From: VRUE01 sp963704515
GTDB taxonomy: Bacteria; Actinomycetota; Thermoleophilia; Solirubrobacterales; 70-9
DNA length: 64,000 nucleotides
Reading direction: 5' to 3'
Assembly: GCA_963704515.1 (NCBI GenBank)
Contig: OY969913.1
Coordinates: forward strand, 744,001-808,000
The position numbers and the translations under genes were made by a program. Of the stretch, positions 8,190 to 16,590 are shown piece after piece. The notes beneath the pieces are model-generated. The model had not been told where the DNA came from and did no database searches. It was given only the letters and a program-made list of their open reading frames with translations. The stretch's first letter is position 1. Every line of letters begins with the position of its first letter.

Positions 8190-9553
8190 GCACCTACGCG
8201 GTCGTCAACCCCGCTACCGGCGAGAAGGTCAAGGAGTACCCGCAGATCAGCGACGCCGATCTGCGCGCAGCGATCGAGCGGGCCGACGCGGCCTACAGGA
8301 GCTGGACCGGTTCCTCCACCGTGGCCGAGCGAGCGACGCTGATCCGCAGGGTCGCCGAACTGCACGGCGAGCGGCGGGAGAAGCTGGCCGAGATCATCGT
8401 CCGCGAGATGGGCAAGCCGGTCGAGCAGGCGCTCGGCGAGGTCGACTTCACGGCCGAAATCTACGCCTACTACGCCGACCACGGCGAGGAGCTGATGGCG
8501 GACGAGCCGATTTCCCTGCTCGATGGCGAGGGCACGGCGCTGGTCCGCCGCAGCCCCTTCGGCGTCCTGCTCGGGATCATGCCCTGGAACTTTCCCTACT
8601 ACCAGGTGGCCCGCTTTGCCGGCCCGAATCTGGCAATCGGCAACCCGATCCTGCTCAAGCACGCGCCCCAGTGCCCGGAATCGGCCGAGGCGATGCAGCA
8701 AATCTTTGACGACGCCGGCTTCCCGGAGGGGACCTACGAGAACGTCTACGCCAGCAACGAGCAGATCGAGTGGGCGATCGCCGACCCCCGGGTCCACGGC
8801 GTCTCGGTCACCGGCTCCGAGCGGGCCGGCGCCGCGGTCGCCGAGATCGCCGGCCGCAACCTGACGAAGGTCGTGCTCGAGCTGGGCGGCTCGGACCCGT
8901 TCATCCTGCTGGGCTCCGACGACCTCGAGGCGGCGGCGACGGCGGCCGCCGAAGCGCGGCTCGACAACGCCGGCCAGTCCTGCAACGCGGCCAAGCGCTT
9001 CATCGTCGTCGACGAGCTCTACGACGAGTTCCTGGAGAAGTTCAAGGCGATCCTGGTCGCTTCCACGACCGGCGACCCAACCGCCGAGGACACCGAGATC
9101 GGCCCGCTCTCCTCCGAGGCCGCCGCCGACCGGCTCGAGGACCAGGTCAAGCGGGCGGTCGAGGCCGGTGCCGAGGTCGTCGTCGGCGGTGGCCGCGAAG
9201 GCAACTTCTTCGAACCGACGATCCTCGCCGGGGTCGAGCCGGGCGCCGACGCCTCCCAGGAAGAGTTCTTCGGCCCGGTCGCCCAGGTCTACCGGGTCGG
9301 CTCCGAGGAGGAGGCGGTCGAGCTCGCCAACCAGACTCCGTTCGGGCTCGGCTCCTACGTGATGACGACCGACAGCGAGCAGGCCGAGCGGGTCGCCGAC
9401 CGGATCGAAGCCGGGATGGTCTACGTCAATCTGGTCGGGGCCGACAGCCCGGAGCTGCCGTTCGGCGGCTTCAAGCGCTCGGGCTTCGGCCGCGAGCTGG
9501 GCCGCTACGGCGCCGACGAGTTCGTCAACAAGAAGCTGATCCGCAGCGCCTGA
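8186..9553 (+). CDS. NAD(P)-dependent succinate-semialdehyde/aminoaldehyde dehydrogenase
   Basis: A 455-residue aldehyde dehydrogenase. It has the PWNFPYYQ cofactor segment, the general-base Glu in VLELGGSDPF (E232), the nucleophile in GQSCNAAKR (C266) and the C-terminal ELPFGGFKRSGFGRELG. This form resembles the shorter GabD/Sad subgroup. It should oxidise the aldehyde made by the aminotransferase: succinate semialdehyde from GABA or 4-aminobutanal from putrescine. It is the last gene of the operon, coupled to ald by an ATGA overlap. The substrate is inferred from operon content; gabD is a plausible but unproven name. Confidence 0.88.
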   Translation: MSTYAVVNPATGEKVKEYPQISDADLRAAIERADAAYRSWTGSSTVAERATLIRRVAELHGERREKLAEIIVREMGKPVEQALGEVDFTAEIYAYYADHGEELMADEPISLLDGEGTALVRRSPFGVLLGIMPWNFPYYQVARFAGPNLAIGNPILLKHAPQCPESAEAMQQIFDDAGFPEGTYENVYASNEQIEWAIADPRVHGVSVTGSERAGAAVAEIAGRNLTKVVLELGGSDPFILLGSDDLEAAATAAAEARLDNAGQSCNAAKRFIVVDELYDEFLEKFKAILVASTTGDPTAEDTEIGPLSSEAAADRLEDQVKRAVEAGAEVVVGGGREGNFFEPTILAGVEPGADASQEEFFGPVAQVYRVGSEEEAVELANQTPFGLGSYVMTTDSEQAERVADRIEAGMVYVNLVGADSPELPFGGFKRSGFGRELGRYGADEFVNKKLIRSA

Positions 9554-9637
9554 GCACGTCGGCCGAAGGCCCGAATAGGGTGCCGTCCAAGTGGGCACCA
9601 CAACTTCACGGCGCGGCAGCCGTTTAGGCGGGCAGCG

Positions 9638-11359
9638 ATGAGGAAGCTTCTCCTACCGCTGACCCTCGCCTTCCTGCTGGCGTCCTCCCTCGCCGTGGCC
9701 GCGGCATCGGAAGAAGACGTGCCGCGCTGCCACGGAAGGCAGGCGACGATCGTCGGCACCGAAGGCGACGACGTGCTGCACGGCACGCCCGAACGCGACG
9801 TGATCTGGGGTGGCGGGGGCGACGATGAAATCTTCGGCAGCCTCGGCAATGACCTGATCTGCGGCGGCCCCGGCTCGGACCTGATCCACGGCGGCCGCGG
9901 CAACGACGTGGTCGACGGCGGCCCCGGCAACTACGACCGGGTTTACGGCGACCTCGGCGACGACAAGGTGATGGGCGGTCCGGGGAACCACGACCAGGTG
10001 TCCGGCGGGCTCGGCATCGACACGCTCAACGGCGGCCCGGGCAACTACGACCTGGTCGACGGCGACTACGGCTACGACCGCATGGACGGTGGCCCCGGCC
10101 ACGGCGACATCGCCTCCTTCGCCACTGACGTCAGCGCCCCGAAGAACGGCGGCGTCTGGGCGTCGCTCGCGAAGCACCGCGCCTACGGCGACGGGCACGA
10201 CCGGCTCTTCCGCTTCGAAGACCTCGAAGGCTCGCCCTTCGACGACACGCTGATCGGCGACGGGAAAGACAACGTCATCGACGGTGGCGCCGGTAACGAC
10301 ACGATCCAGGGAGGCGGCGGCCACGACACGCTCGCCGGTGGGCCGGGGACCGACCGCTGCCTCGGGGCCAAGGGCCACACGTCGTCCTGCGGGCGCGAAA
10401 AGAAGCTGAACGCCTCGGCCTACGTGGAACTCGACAAGCCGATCGGCTTCGGCGCGGGCGAGGGCGCCGGCCTCAACCTGGTCGGCGGCGGCGGGCCCGA
10501 CCACTTCGTCGTCTCCTTCGACGAAGCGAGCTCGACCTTCGGCGTGACCGCTCAGAAGGGGATCGCGGTAGGTCCCGGCTGCGCCCACGTCAGCCCCGTG
10601 CAGGCGTCCTGCGCGGTCGACGGCCCGGCGCGCTGGTTCGTGGCCGACCTCGGTCCCGGCAGCGACAGCCTCAGCGTCGAAGGCTCGCTGGGGGGCGCCC
10701 AGTTCGTGCGCCTCGCCGGCGGCCCCGGCGACGACACGATCCACGGCGGGCCCGAGGACGACCTGATCGAGGGCGGCTCCGGCGCCGACAGGCTCTACGG
10801 CGAGGGCGGCGCCGACGGGATCGTCGGCAGCCGGCCCGGCCCGACCTATATCTACGGTGGACCGGGGGGCGATCTGCTCGCCGCCGGCGGCGGCTGCGCC
10901 GGCGGCGCCCTGGTCGGCGGCCCGGGGCGGGACGACGCCTCCTTCGCCGAGACGCCCGCGCATCCCGGCATCCTGCACGTCTCGTTCGCGGTCCACGCGG
11001 CCTGGATCGACGCGATTCCCGGTTGCCACAAAGTCCACCTCTCGCCGACCGACGAGGATATGGAGGGCTCCTTCGACAACGACGTCCTGGTCGGCGACGG
11101 CGGGCCCAACGCGATGCTCGGCCAGCCCGGCCAGGATCGCTTCTACGGCGGCGGCGGCGAAGACACGATCGACGCCCGCGACGGCGTCCGCGACCTCTCG
11201 ATCCAGTGCGGCCGGGGGTATGTGGCGAATTCGGGCGCCGTCCACGGCAAGCCCGAAGGCCGCGCCCTCACGGACCCCTTTGACCCCGCCCCGGTGCTCT
11301 GCGAAGCCGAAAAGCACGGCCACCCGGTCCCCGGCCTGGGCCACACCGACAACCCGTAG
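9638..11359 (+). CDS. Secreted RTX-like (hemolysin-type calcium-binding repeat) protein
   Basis: The 573-residue protein starts with a clear Sec signal peptide (MRKLLLPLTLAFLLASSLAVAA) and then runs into Gly/Asp-rich nonapeptide repeats of the GGxGxDxUx type (GGGGDDEIFG, GGRGNDVVDG, GGAGNDTIQG). One block near residues 90-155 uses an unusual GGPGN(Y/H)D variant. A second repeat block lies around 360-420 and a third near 480-510, separated by non-repetitive stretches. Such repeats bind calcium outside the cell. There is no enzymatic domain that I recognise, so its job could be adhesion, surface layer or matrix. It stands alone between unrelated genes. Confidence 0.85.
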   Translation: MRKLLLPLTLAFLLASSLAVAAASEEDVPRCHGRQATIVGTEGDDVLHGTPERDVIWGGGGDDEIFGSLGNDLICGGPGSDLIHGGRGNDVVDGGPGNYDRVYGDLGDDKVMGGPGNHDQVSGGLGIDTLNGGPGNYDLVDGDYGYDRMDGGPGHGDIASFATDVSAPKNGGVWASLAKHRAYGDGHDRLFRFEDLEGSPFDDTLIGDGKDNVIDGGAGNDTIQGGGGHDTLAGGPGTDRCLGAKGHTSSCGREKKLNASAYVELDKPIGFGAGEGAGLNLVGGGGPDHFVVSFDEASSTFGVTAQKGIAVGPGCAHVSPVQASCAVDGPARWFVADLGPGSDSLSVEGSLGGAQFVRLAGGPGDDTIHGGPEDDLIEGGSGADRLYGEGGADGIVGSRPGPTYIYGGPGGDLLAAGGGCAGGALVGGPGRDDASFAETPAHPGILHVSFAVHAAWIDAIPGCHKVHLSPTDEDMEGSFDNDVLVGDGGPNAMLGQPGQDRFYGGGGEDTIDARDGVRDLSIQCGRGYVANSGAVHGKPEGRALTDPFDPAPVLCEAEKHGHPVPGLGHTDNP

Positions 11360-11365
11360 CGCCGC

Positions 11366-12742
11366 CTAACGCCCGCGGGCGTCGCCGTTGGCGACGGCGC
11401 AGGCTTGCTCGGCGCCGATGAAGGGGGCGAGGATCACGTAGGTGGCCAGCGGGGCGATCTCGGGCATCGTCTCGGCGCCGCCTCGCTTGATCTGGTCGTA
11501 GATCAGCGAGTAGATCGCGCCGCCGATCGCCTCGGCGGCGACGGGGGGAACGTCTGGGTTGCGTTCGTAGCCGGAGTTGAGCAGCGCCTGCATTCCTTCG
11601 ATCACCTGGTCGCGCTGGGCCAGGGCTCGCTTGCCGGCGGCGTAGATGTCGACCGCGCCCAGGGTCGTGTACTCGGGCTCGGCGGCGGCGAAGGCGAACA
11701 TCGAGCCGATCGCCGAGCGGACCGCCTGCGGCCAATCGCCCGCCCGCCTGAAGGCGGGCAGCGTCGTCGCCAGCATCTGCGCGGAACCGCTGTCGATCGC
11801 CGCCAGCATCGCCTCCTCCTTGTCGGGGAAGTTGGCGTAGAAGGTGGAGAGGGAGATCGAAGCGCGCGAGGCGATATCGCCGACGGTCATCGCCTGGTAG
11901 CCCTTCTCGGCGACCACCGCGGCCAGGGCGCGCAGAATCCGCTCGGCCTGGTCGTACCCGTTCGGACCTCCCGCCGCGGCCGGTCGACTGCGCGGGCGGC
12001 GCAGCGGCTGGGGCGGGGTCTCGTAGGAGATCGCCCACTCCCAAAGCTGCGGCTCGAGCTCGCGCAGCTGATCCTGGTCGCCGCGGTAGAGGCGCGTGTG
12101 CATCACCTTGCGCAGCCCACCGACGACGGCGCGGACGACCTCGGGGGGCATGCCCTCGTGGCTCGCCATCTCCTCATAGCTGGCGGCGACGAACGCCTGG
12201 AAGGCGTCGATCGCCCGGTCGAACTGCTCGATTGCCGGCTGTCCGGCGGCGAAGACGTCGACGAAGCACATCCGCGCGGCGGATGGCTGGTCGACGATGC
12301 GCTCGATCAGCGCGTCGAGCACTTGACGGGCGCGCGCCTCGCCGTGAGGCCGGCTGTCGCCCTCGACGATCTCCCGAACGGTCGGCTCGAGGAAGGCGTC
12401 CACTGCCGCCAGCAGGCAGGCCTGCTTGTCGCTGAAGTGCTCGTAGAAGGCGCTGCGCGAGACGCCGGAGAGGTCGAGCAGGTCCTCGACCCTGGTTGCC
12501 TCGTAGCCCTTCTCGGCGACGATCGCGACCAGCGCCGCGAAGAGCCGTTCGCGCTGGTTGCGGGCCACCTCCTTGGCCGGCAGCCGCTGCCCCGGGCGCA
12601 GCTGGCGGTCGCGCAGCGTGTCGGAGTTGCCCCACGGCGTTCTCACGGCGGCCGGACGATACTCGGCCACCTCGTCGCTTCCGGCTTTTGCAGTTGCCTC
12701 TGTAACGGGAGTAATGGTACGTCCGATTCTTTTGGAACGCAA
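11366..12742 (-). CDS. Tandem double TetR-family regulator
   Basis: At 458 residues this is twice the length of a TetR protein, and it contains two complete units. The first HTH is around residues 60-111 (VEDLLDLSGVSRSAFYEHFS). The second is around 263-315 (VGDIASRASISLSTFYANFP). Each is followed by its own helical ligand-binding-like domain. It would be an internally pseudodimeric repressor or one able to bind two sites. The start is uncertain: a TTG at 12742 gives about 58 extra residues before the first HTH, and an internal GTG is possible. It converges with the RTX gene and leaves only 6 bp between them. Target genes are unknown. Confidence 0.85.
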   Translation of the reverse strand: MRSKRIGRTITPVTEATAKAGSDEVAEYRPAAVRTPWGNSDTLRDRQLRPGQRLPAKEVARNQRERLFAALVAIVAEKGYEATRVEDLLDLSGVSRSAFYEHFSDKQACLLAAVDAFLEPTVREIVEGDSRPHGEARARQVLDALIERIVDQPSAARMCFVDVFAAGQPAIEQFDRAIDAFQAFVAASYEEMASHEGMPPEVVRAVVGGLRKVMHTRLYRGDQDQLRELEPQLWEWAISYETPPQPLRRPRSRPAAAGGPNGYDQAERILRALAAVVAEKGYQAMTVGDIASRASISLSTFYANFPDKEEAMLAAIDSGSAQMLATTLPAFRRAGDWPQAVRSAIGSMFAFAAAEPEYTTLGAVDIYAAGKRALAQRDQVIEGMQALLNSGYERNPDVPPVAAEAIGGAIYSLIYDQIKRGGAETMPEIAPLATYVILAPFIGAEQACAVANGDARGR

Positions 12743-13028
12743 GTGTTTGGACCAGATTTGACCCGATTTTTAGGCCTGTAAAAGGCGCAAATGGCTGAAA
12801 TTGGGCGCCTGAGCCCGACGATCTGGCACCACCGACTTGATTTTCCAGTAGGACTGTGTTTCTATGTTTCAAGCGATCGCAAGACGCAGCGGCGCCGGTT
12901 CCCTGCCGGCGACCCCCCTGCCGCCGGTTCCCCTTCCGGCGGCGACCGACAAACATTGGCCCGGATCGGCCCCTCCCAAGCCGGTCCGGGCCGTTTGTTT
13001 CCCGCGGGCGTCAACTACGCTTCAAGGG
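12743..13028. other. Intergenic region with two orphan hairpins
   Basis: No gene is seen here. It holds an 8-bp stem with an 8-base loop at 12920-12943. A longer hairpin at 12950-12997 has a 5-bp CAAAC/GTTTG base, a 3-base bulge and a 13-bp stem with one wobble pair; its 9-base loop reads TTGGGAGGG on the minus strand. The region should also carry the promoter of the double TetR gene on the left and of the rightward genes on the right, but I could not assign them. Confidence 0.5.
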
Positions 13029-13223
13029 ATGGTCCGGAAGCCGAGCGAGGATGAGGCGGCGGCGATCGCCGCGGCGATTGAGCGCTTTGTTGCGGACACG
13101 GCTCCGGCGAGCGGTGGCGAAGGGGAGAAGCTCGGGGCGTGGCAGCGGGCGGCGCTGCTCGAGGGAGTTAGCGCGAAGGGCACTGTCAAGGATTCAGAAG
13201 GAGGAGAGAGATGGCTGTCGTGA
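13029..13223 (+). CDS. Small protein, acyl-CoA carboxylase epsilon-like (tentative)
   Basis: A 64-residue reading frame starting MVRKPSEDEAAAIAAAIERF and continuing to WQRAALLEGVSAKG. The PSxxExAAIxAAIERF helix and the Trp-containing tail loosely resemble small epsilon subunits of actinobacterial acyl-CoA carboxylases; the biotin carboxylase alpha chain is encoded at 21644. The ORF overlaps the first codons of the dodecin gene by 13 bp and reads through its ribosome site. It could instead be a hypothetical protein with no carboxylase role. Confidence 0.4.
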   Translation: MVRKPSEDEAAAIAAAIERFVADTAPASGGEGEKLGAWQRAALLEGVSAKGTVKDSEGGERWLS

Positions 13224-13420
13224 AGATCATCGAGCTGGTTGGCAGCTCGAAGACGTCCACCGACGATGCGGCCCGGCAGGCCCTGGCCCAAGCGCAGGGC
13301 ACGCTGCGAAACGTGCGGGCAGTGGACATCGTCTCGACCGGGATTCGCGGCGAGAACCTGGACGAATACCGCGCGCACGTGCGGGTCGCGTTCCTGATCG
13401 AGGGGACTGACGTCGACTGA
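13211..13420 (+). CDS. Dodecin family flavin-storage protein
   Basis: A 69-residue protein, the normal dodecin size. The characteristic start VVKIIELVGSSKTSTDDAAR and the second strand segment (RNVRAVDIVSTGI) are followed by the YRAHVRVAFLIEG strand. Dodecins form hollow dodecamers that bind flavins or CoA and buffer them in the cytoplasm. The ATG has an AAGGAGGAGAG ribosome site. A 23-bp perfect hairpin follows 18 bp after the stop and may end transcription. Confidence 0.9.
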   Translation: MAVVKIIELVGSSKTSTDDAARQALAQAQGTLRNVRAVDIVSTGIRGENLDEYRAHVRVAFLIEGTDVD

Positions 13421-13438
13421 CGGCGTATGGGCGTGGGT

Positions 13439-13512
13439 GAGGGCCGAGTGCCTCTCCCGAAACGCTCGGCGGGAGCCTCGCTGGAGTGTTTCGGGAGAGG
13501 CACTCGGCCCTC
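13439..13512. terminator. Long hairpin with GGGAG loop (hairpin H1)
   Basis: Bases 13441-13463 pair perfectly with 13488-13510 (23 bp). The stem extends inward by CTC/GAG through one G.T pair and outward by two pairs. The 16-base loop (13468-13483) is GGCGGGAGCCTCGCTG. TCTTTC follows, so it may act as an intrinsic terminator after dodecin. The loop and the adjacent inner stem are nearly identical to those of the hairpin at 18244, although the outer stems differ. Confidence 0.65.
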
Positions 13513-13553
13513 TTTCAAGCTTCGCCGCGCGGGCGGTCGCTAGATTCCGGCTC

Positions 13554-13940
13554 ATGACTGACGAGATACGTGAGGTTTCGCGCGGCGAGGCTGAAGAGCT
13601 TTTGGGGGATGGGGCGCAATTGGTTGACGTGCGCGCGGAGCATGAGTGGGGGATGGGCCGGATTCCAGGGGCCAAGCACGTTCCCCTGGCGGAGCTTTCG
13701 GAGCGGGTTGGGGAGCTTGACCGGGAGCGGGCCGTGGTCTTCTACTGCCGTGGGGGCAACCGGTCGACGATGGCTGTCGAGGCGCTGGCGGCCGAGGGGT
13801 TCGACGCGGTGAAGCTCAGCGAGGGGATCGTTGGCTGGGCCGAAGCCGGACAGCCGCTCGAGCCGGAGGATGGTCGAGTGGCCGAGTCGGGCGAGGCGGC
13901 GACCATTCTCCACGCCGAGAAGCGCCTGCCTCCACGCTAA
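13554..13940 (+). CDS. Rhodanese-like domain sulfurtransferase
   Basis: A 128-residue single-domain rhodanese. It has the LVDVRAEHEWGMGRIPGAKH substrate-side motif and the active-site loop FYCRGGNRST with the persulfide-carrying Cys. It ends in VGWAEAGQPLEPE, typical of stand-alone rhodaneses. It moves sulfane sulfur, or in some family members serves as a sulfur carrier. The gene lies 40 bp upstream of the sulfite reductase operon, so a role in sulfur trafficking is reasonable. The ATG at 13554 is chosen because upstream codons overlap the preceding hairpin. Confidence 0.88.
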   Translation: MTDEIREVSRGEAEELLGDGAQLVDVRAEHEWGMGRIPGAKHVPLAELSERVGELDRERAVVFYCRGGNRSTMAVEALAAEGFDAVKLSEGIVGWAEAGQPLEPEDGRVAESGEAATILHAEKRLPPR

Positions 13941-13979
13941 ATACCCTAATCCCTGTCAGGTTTTGCTATTTTCCTCCGC

Positions 13980-15824
13980 ATGGAGGCAGCCGTAGACGAG
14001 CGCAAGGTGCAGCAGGGCAAGGGCAGGACCGGGACCCTTGAGAACCCCGAGACCTACGACAACGTCCCGGGCCACATCATCCCGATCATCGAGCGTGAGT
14101 TCGACGACTTCGACGGTGAGGCCGAGGAGTTCCTCGCCGGCAACCGCCCCGAAGACGAGTTCATCGGCTTCCGCCTCAAACAGGGCGTCTACGGGCAGCG
14201 CCAGCCCGACGTGCAGATGGTCCGGGTCAAGCTCCCCTTCGGTGGGGTCACCCCCGAGCAGATGGAGGCCTTCGCCGACGTGGTCGAGAAGTGGGCGCCG
14301 CTCGAAAAGGGCCACATCACCACCCGCCAGAACGTCCAGATCCACCACGTGCCGCTGCGCGACATGGAGTCGCTGATCCGCGAAATCTCCAAGGTCGGCC
14401 TCTCCTCGCGCGAGGGCTGCGGAAACACGGTGCGCAACGTCACCGGCGACCCCTGGGCCGGGGTCCACCCCGACGAGATCTTCGACCCGACGCCCTACGC
14501 CGGCGCCTACGCCCGCTACTTCGTCCGCCACCCGACGACCCAGCTGATGCCGCGCAAGATCAAGACTGCCTTCACCGGCTCCGACGCCGACCGGGCGATC
14601 ACCGGCATCCACGATGTCGCCTTCATCTCGCGCGAACGCGACGGGGTGCGCGGCTTCGAGATCCGGGTCGGCGGCGGCACCTCGATCATGGCCCGCGTCG
14701 CGCCGACCCTGTACGACTTCGTCGAGGCCGACAACGGCGACTACCTCAAGGTCTCCGAGGCCGTGCTGCGTATCTTCGACCGCCAGGAGTGGCTGCGCGT
14801 CAACCGCGCCCGCGCCCGGATCAAGGTGCTGGTCGACAAGATCGGCATCGACGCCCTCCGCGAGCAGGTCGACGAGGAGCTCGAGGGCGACTGGGTCGAG
14901 GAGCGCGAGTTCGACGCCGAGCTGGTCGAGCGGCTGCGCTTCGACGACGACGAGCAGGCCAAGGCGCCGTCGGTCCCGCGAGCCACCGCCTCGCCAAACG
15001 GCGACCGTTCCGAGTTCGACCGCTTCGTCGAAGGCAACGTTCAGGCCCAGCGCCAGGAGGGCTTCTCGGCGATCGAGGTGAAGATCTACCGCGGCGACCT
15101 GACGCCGGAGCAGTTCCGCGGCCTGGCCGCGATCATGCGCGAGCACACCGGCGGTTACGCGCGCAGCACCGTGCAGCAGAACCTGGTCCTGCGCTGGGTC
15201 CGTGACGAGGCGCTCTACGACGTCTGGCAGCGGCTCACCGAGCTTGGCCTCGGCGAGGCCGGCGCGCGCGAGATCACCGACGTGGTCAGCTGCCCCGGCA
15301 CCGACAGCTGCAAGATGGGGATTACCAGCTCGATGGGCCTCAACCAGGCAATCAAGGAGCGGCTCGAGCAGATGGACGTGCGCGACGGGCTGACCCGGCG
15401 CATCCACATCAAGATGAGCGGCTGCCCGAACGGCTGCAGCCAGCACCACATCGCCAACATCGGTTTCTACGGCGCCTCGCTGAAGGTCGGCGGGCGCCCG
15501 GTCCCGGCTTACATCCCGCACATCGGCGGCAACTACGAGGGCGGCGAGGTCGTCTTCGGCACGCGGCTCAAATCGCGCCTGCCCGCCAAGCGGGTGCCCG
15601 AGGCGGTCGAGCGCTGGGTGCGGATGTATGAGGCCGAGCGCGACGGCGCGGCGGAGGAGTTCAACCCCTTCGCCGAGCGGGTCGGCGCGGCGCGCTTCGA
15701 AGAAGAGGTCAAGGACCTGACGATGCCGGCCGAGTTCAGCCTCGAGACGATGCAGCAGTTCATCGACTGGAGCCGCTCCAGCCCCTACAAAGTGGAGCGG
15801 GGCGAGGGCGAGTGTGCGATATGA
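13980..15824 (+). CDS. sir: Ferredoxin-type assimilatory sulfite (nitrite/sulfite) reductase
   Basis: A 614-residue siroheme/[4Fe-4S] reductase. Two ferredoxin-like half-domains surround the catalytic half-domains, and the cluster ligands are C438, C444, C482 and C486 (pattern C-x5-C-x37-C-x3-C, in SCPGTDSC and SGCPNGCSQHH). The substrate-face segment TTRQNVQIHHVPL is present. It reduces sulfite to sulfide by six electrons. Its position ahead of cysH, sat and cysC makes sulfite rather than nitrite the likely substrate. TATTTT at 13967-13972 lies 7 bases before the ATG with no ribosome site, suggesting a leaderless message. The stop overlaps cysH as ATGA. Confidence 0.92.
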   Translation: MEAAVDERKVQQGKGRTGTLENPETYDNVPGHIIPIIEREFDDFDGEAEEFLAGNRPEDEFIGFRLKQGVYGQRQPDVQMVRVKLPFGGVTPEQMEAFADVVEKWAPLEKGHITTRQNVQIHHVPLRDMESLIREISKVGLSSREGCGNTVRNVTGDPWAGVHPDEIFDPTPYAGAYARYFVRHPTTQLMPRKIKTAFTGSDADRAITGIHDVAFISRERDGVRGFEIRVGGGTSIMARVAPTLYDFVEADNGDYLKVSEAVLRIFDRQEWLRVNRARARIKVLVDKIGIDALREQVDEELEGDWVEEREFDAELVERLRFDDDEQAKAPSVPRATASPNGDRSEFDRFVEGNVQAQRQEGFSAIEVKIYRGDLTPEQFRGLAAIMREHTGGYARSTVQQNLVLRWVRDEALYDVWQRLTELGLGEAGAREITDVVSCPGTDSCKMGITSSMGLNQAIKERLEQMDVRDGLTRRIHIKMSGCPNGCSQHHIANIGFYGASLKVGGRPVPAYIPHIGGNYEGGEVVFGTRLKSRLPAKRVPEAVERWVRMYEAERDGAAEEFNPFAERVGAARFEEEVKDLTMPAEFSLETMQQFIDWSRSSPYKVERGEGECAI

Positions 15825-16519
15825 ACCCGGTTGCCGAGCCGCCGACGATCTCCGACCCGGAGGCGATCGCCGCTGAGCTCGAGGACCGCAGCGCCGAGCA
15901 GGCGATGGAGTGGATGTTCGAGACCTTCGGCGAGAGTCATTACATCGCCTGCTCCTTCCAGAAAACCAGCTCGGTCACCGCGCACATCGCCGCCAAGGTC
16001 AACCCCCATGCGCGTTTCTTCTACCTCGACACCGACGTGCTCTTCCCCGAGACCTATGAGACCCGCGACCGGCTCGCCGAGGCGCTCGGCGTGAAGTTCG
16101 ACCGCTTCCACAACATCAGCCTGGAGGAGCAGGCCGCGAAGCACGGCGACGAGCTCTGGAAGCGCGACGCCGATGCCTGCTGCGGGCTGCGCAAGGTCGA
16201 GCCGATGCGCCGCGCGCTCTCTTCCGTAGACTGCTGGCTCGCCGGTGTCCGCCGCGAGGACTCCGAAAGCCGCGCCAAGACCCCCAAGTTCGCCTGGGAC
16301 AAGCGCTTCGAGCTGTGGAAGCTGAACCCGATCGCGGACTGGACCGAGCGCGACGTCTGGAACTACATCCATGAGCACGACCTCCCGTACAACCCGCTCC
16401 ACGACCACGGCTACCCGTCGATCGGGTGCACCCACTGCACCAAGCCGGTTGGTCCGGGCGGATCGCCCCGCGAAGGCCGCTGGGCGGGCCTCGAGAAGAC
16501 CGAGTGCGGGATCAACTAG
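15821..16519 (+). CDS. cysH: Assimilatory APS/PAPS reductase (CysH) with iron-sulfur Cys motif
   Basis: A 232-residue reductase of the PP-loop family. The nucleotide loop is ACSFQKTSS. The [4Fe-4S]-binding pattern CC...CxxC is complete (C120, C121, C203, C206) and the C-terminal ECGIN carries the catalytic Cys (C229). Family knowledge ties the CC/CxxC pattern to APS reductases rather than the PAPS-only enteric enzyme. It produces sulfite for the upstream reductase. The ATG at 15821 overlaps the preceding stop; a GTG at 15812 is less likely. Confidence 0.93.
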   Translation: MNPVAEPPTISDPEAIAAELEDRSAEQAMEWMFETFGESHYIACSFQKTSSVTAHIAAKVNPHARFFYLDTDVLFPETYETRDRLAEALGVKFDRFHNISLEEQAAKHGDELWKRDADACCGLRKVEPMRRALSSVDCWLAGVRREDSESRAKTPKFAWDKRFELWKLNPIADWTERDVWNYIHEHDLPYNPLHDHGYPSIGCTHCTKPVGPGGSPREGRWAGLEKTECGIN

Positions 16520-16590
16520 GGCGGCCCGCAATGCAGCGGCGATAACCCGTCCGTAACCTCAGCCCCCGACCGAATAGTGAGATTCCCCGC

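Noticed and set aside
9653..11344. 563-codon minus-strand frame opposite the RTX protein
   Set aside because: The repetitive Val/Ala/Asp translation mirrors the RTX repeats in antisense; the plus strand has a signal peptide and recognised repeats.
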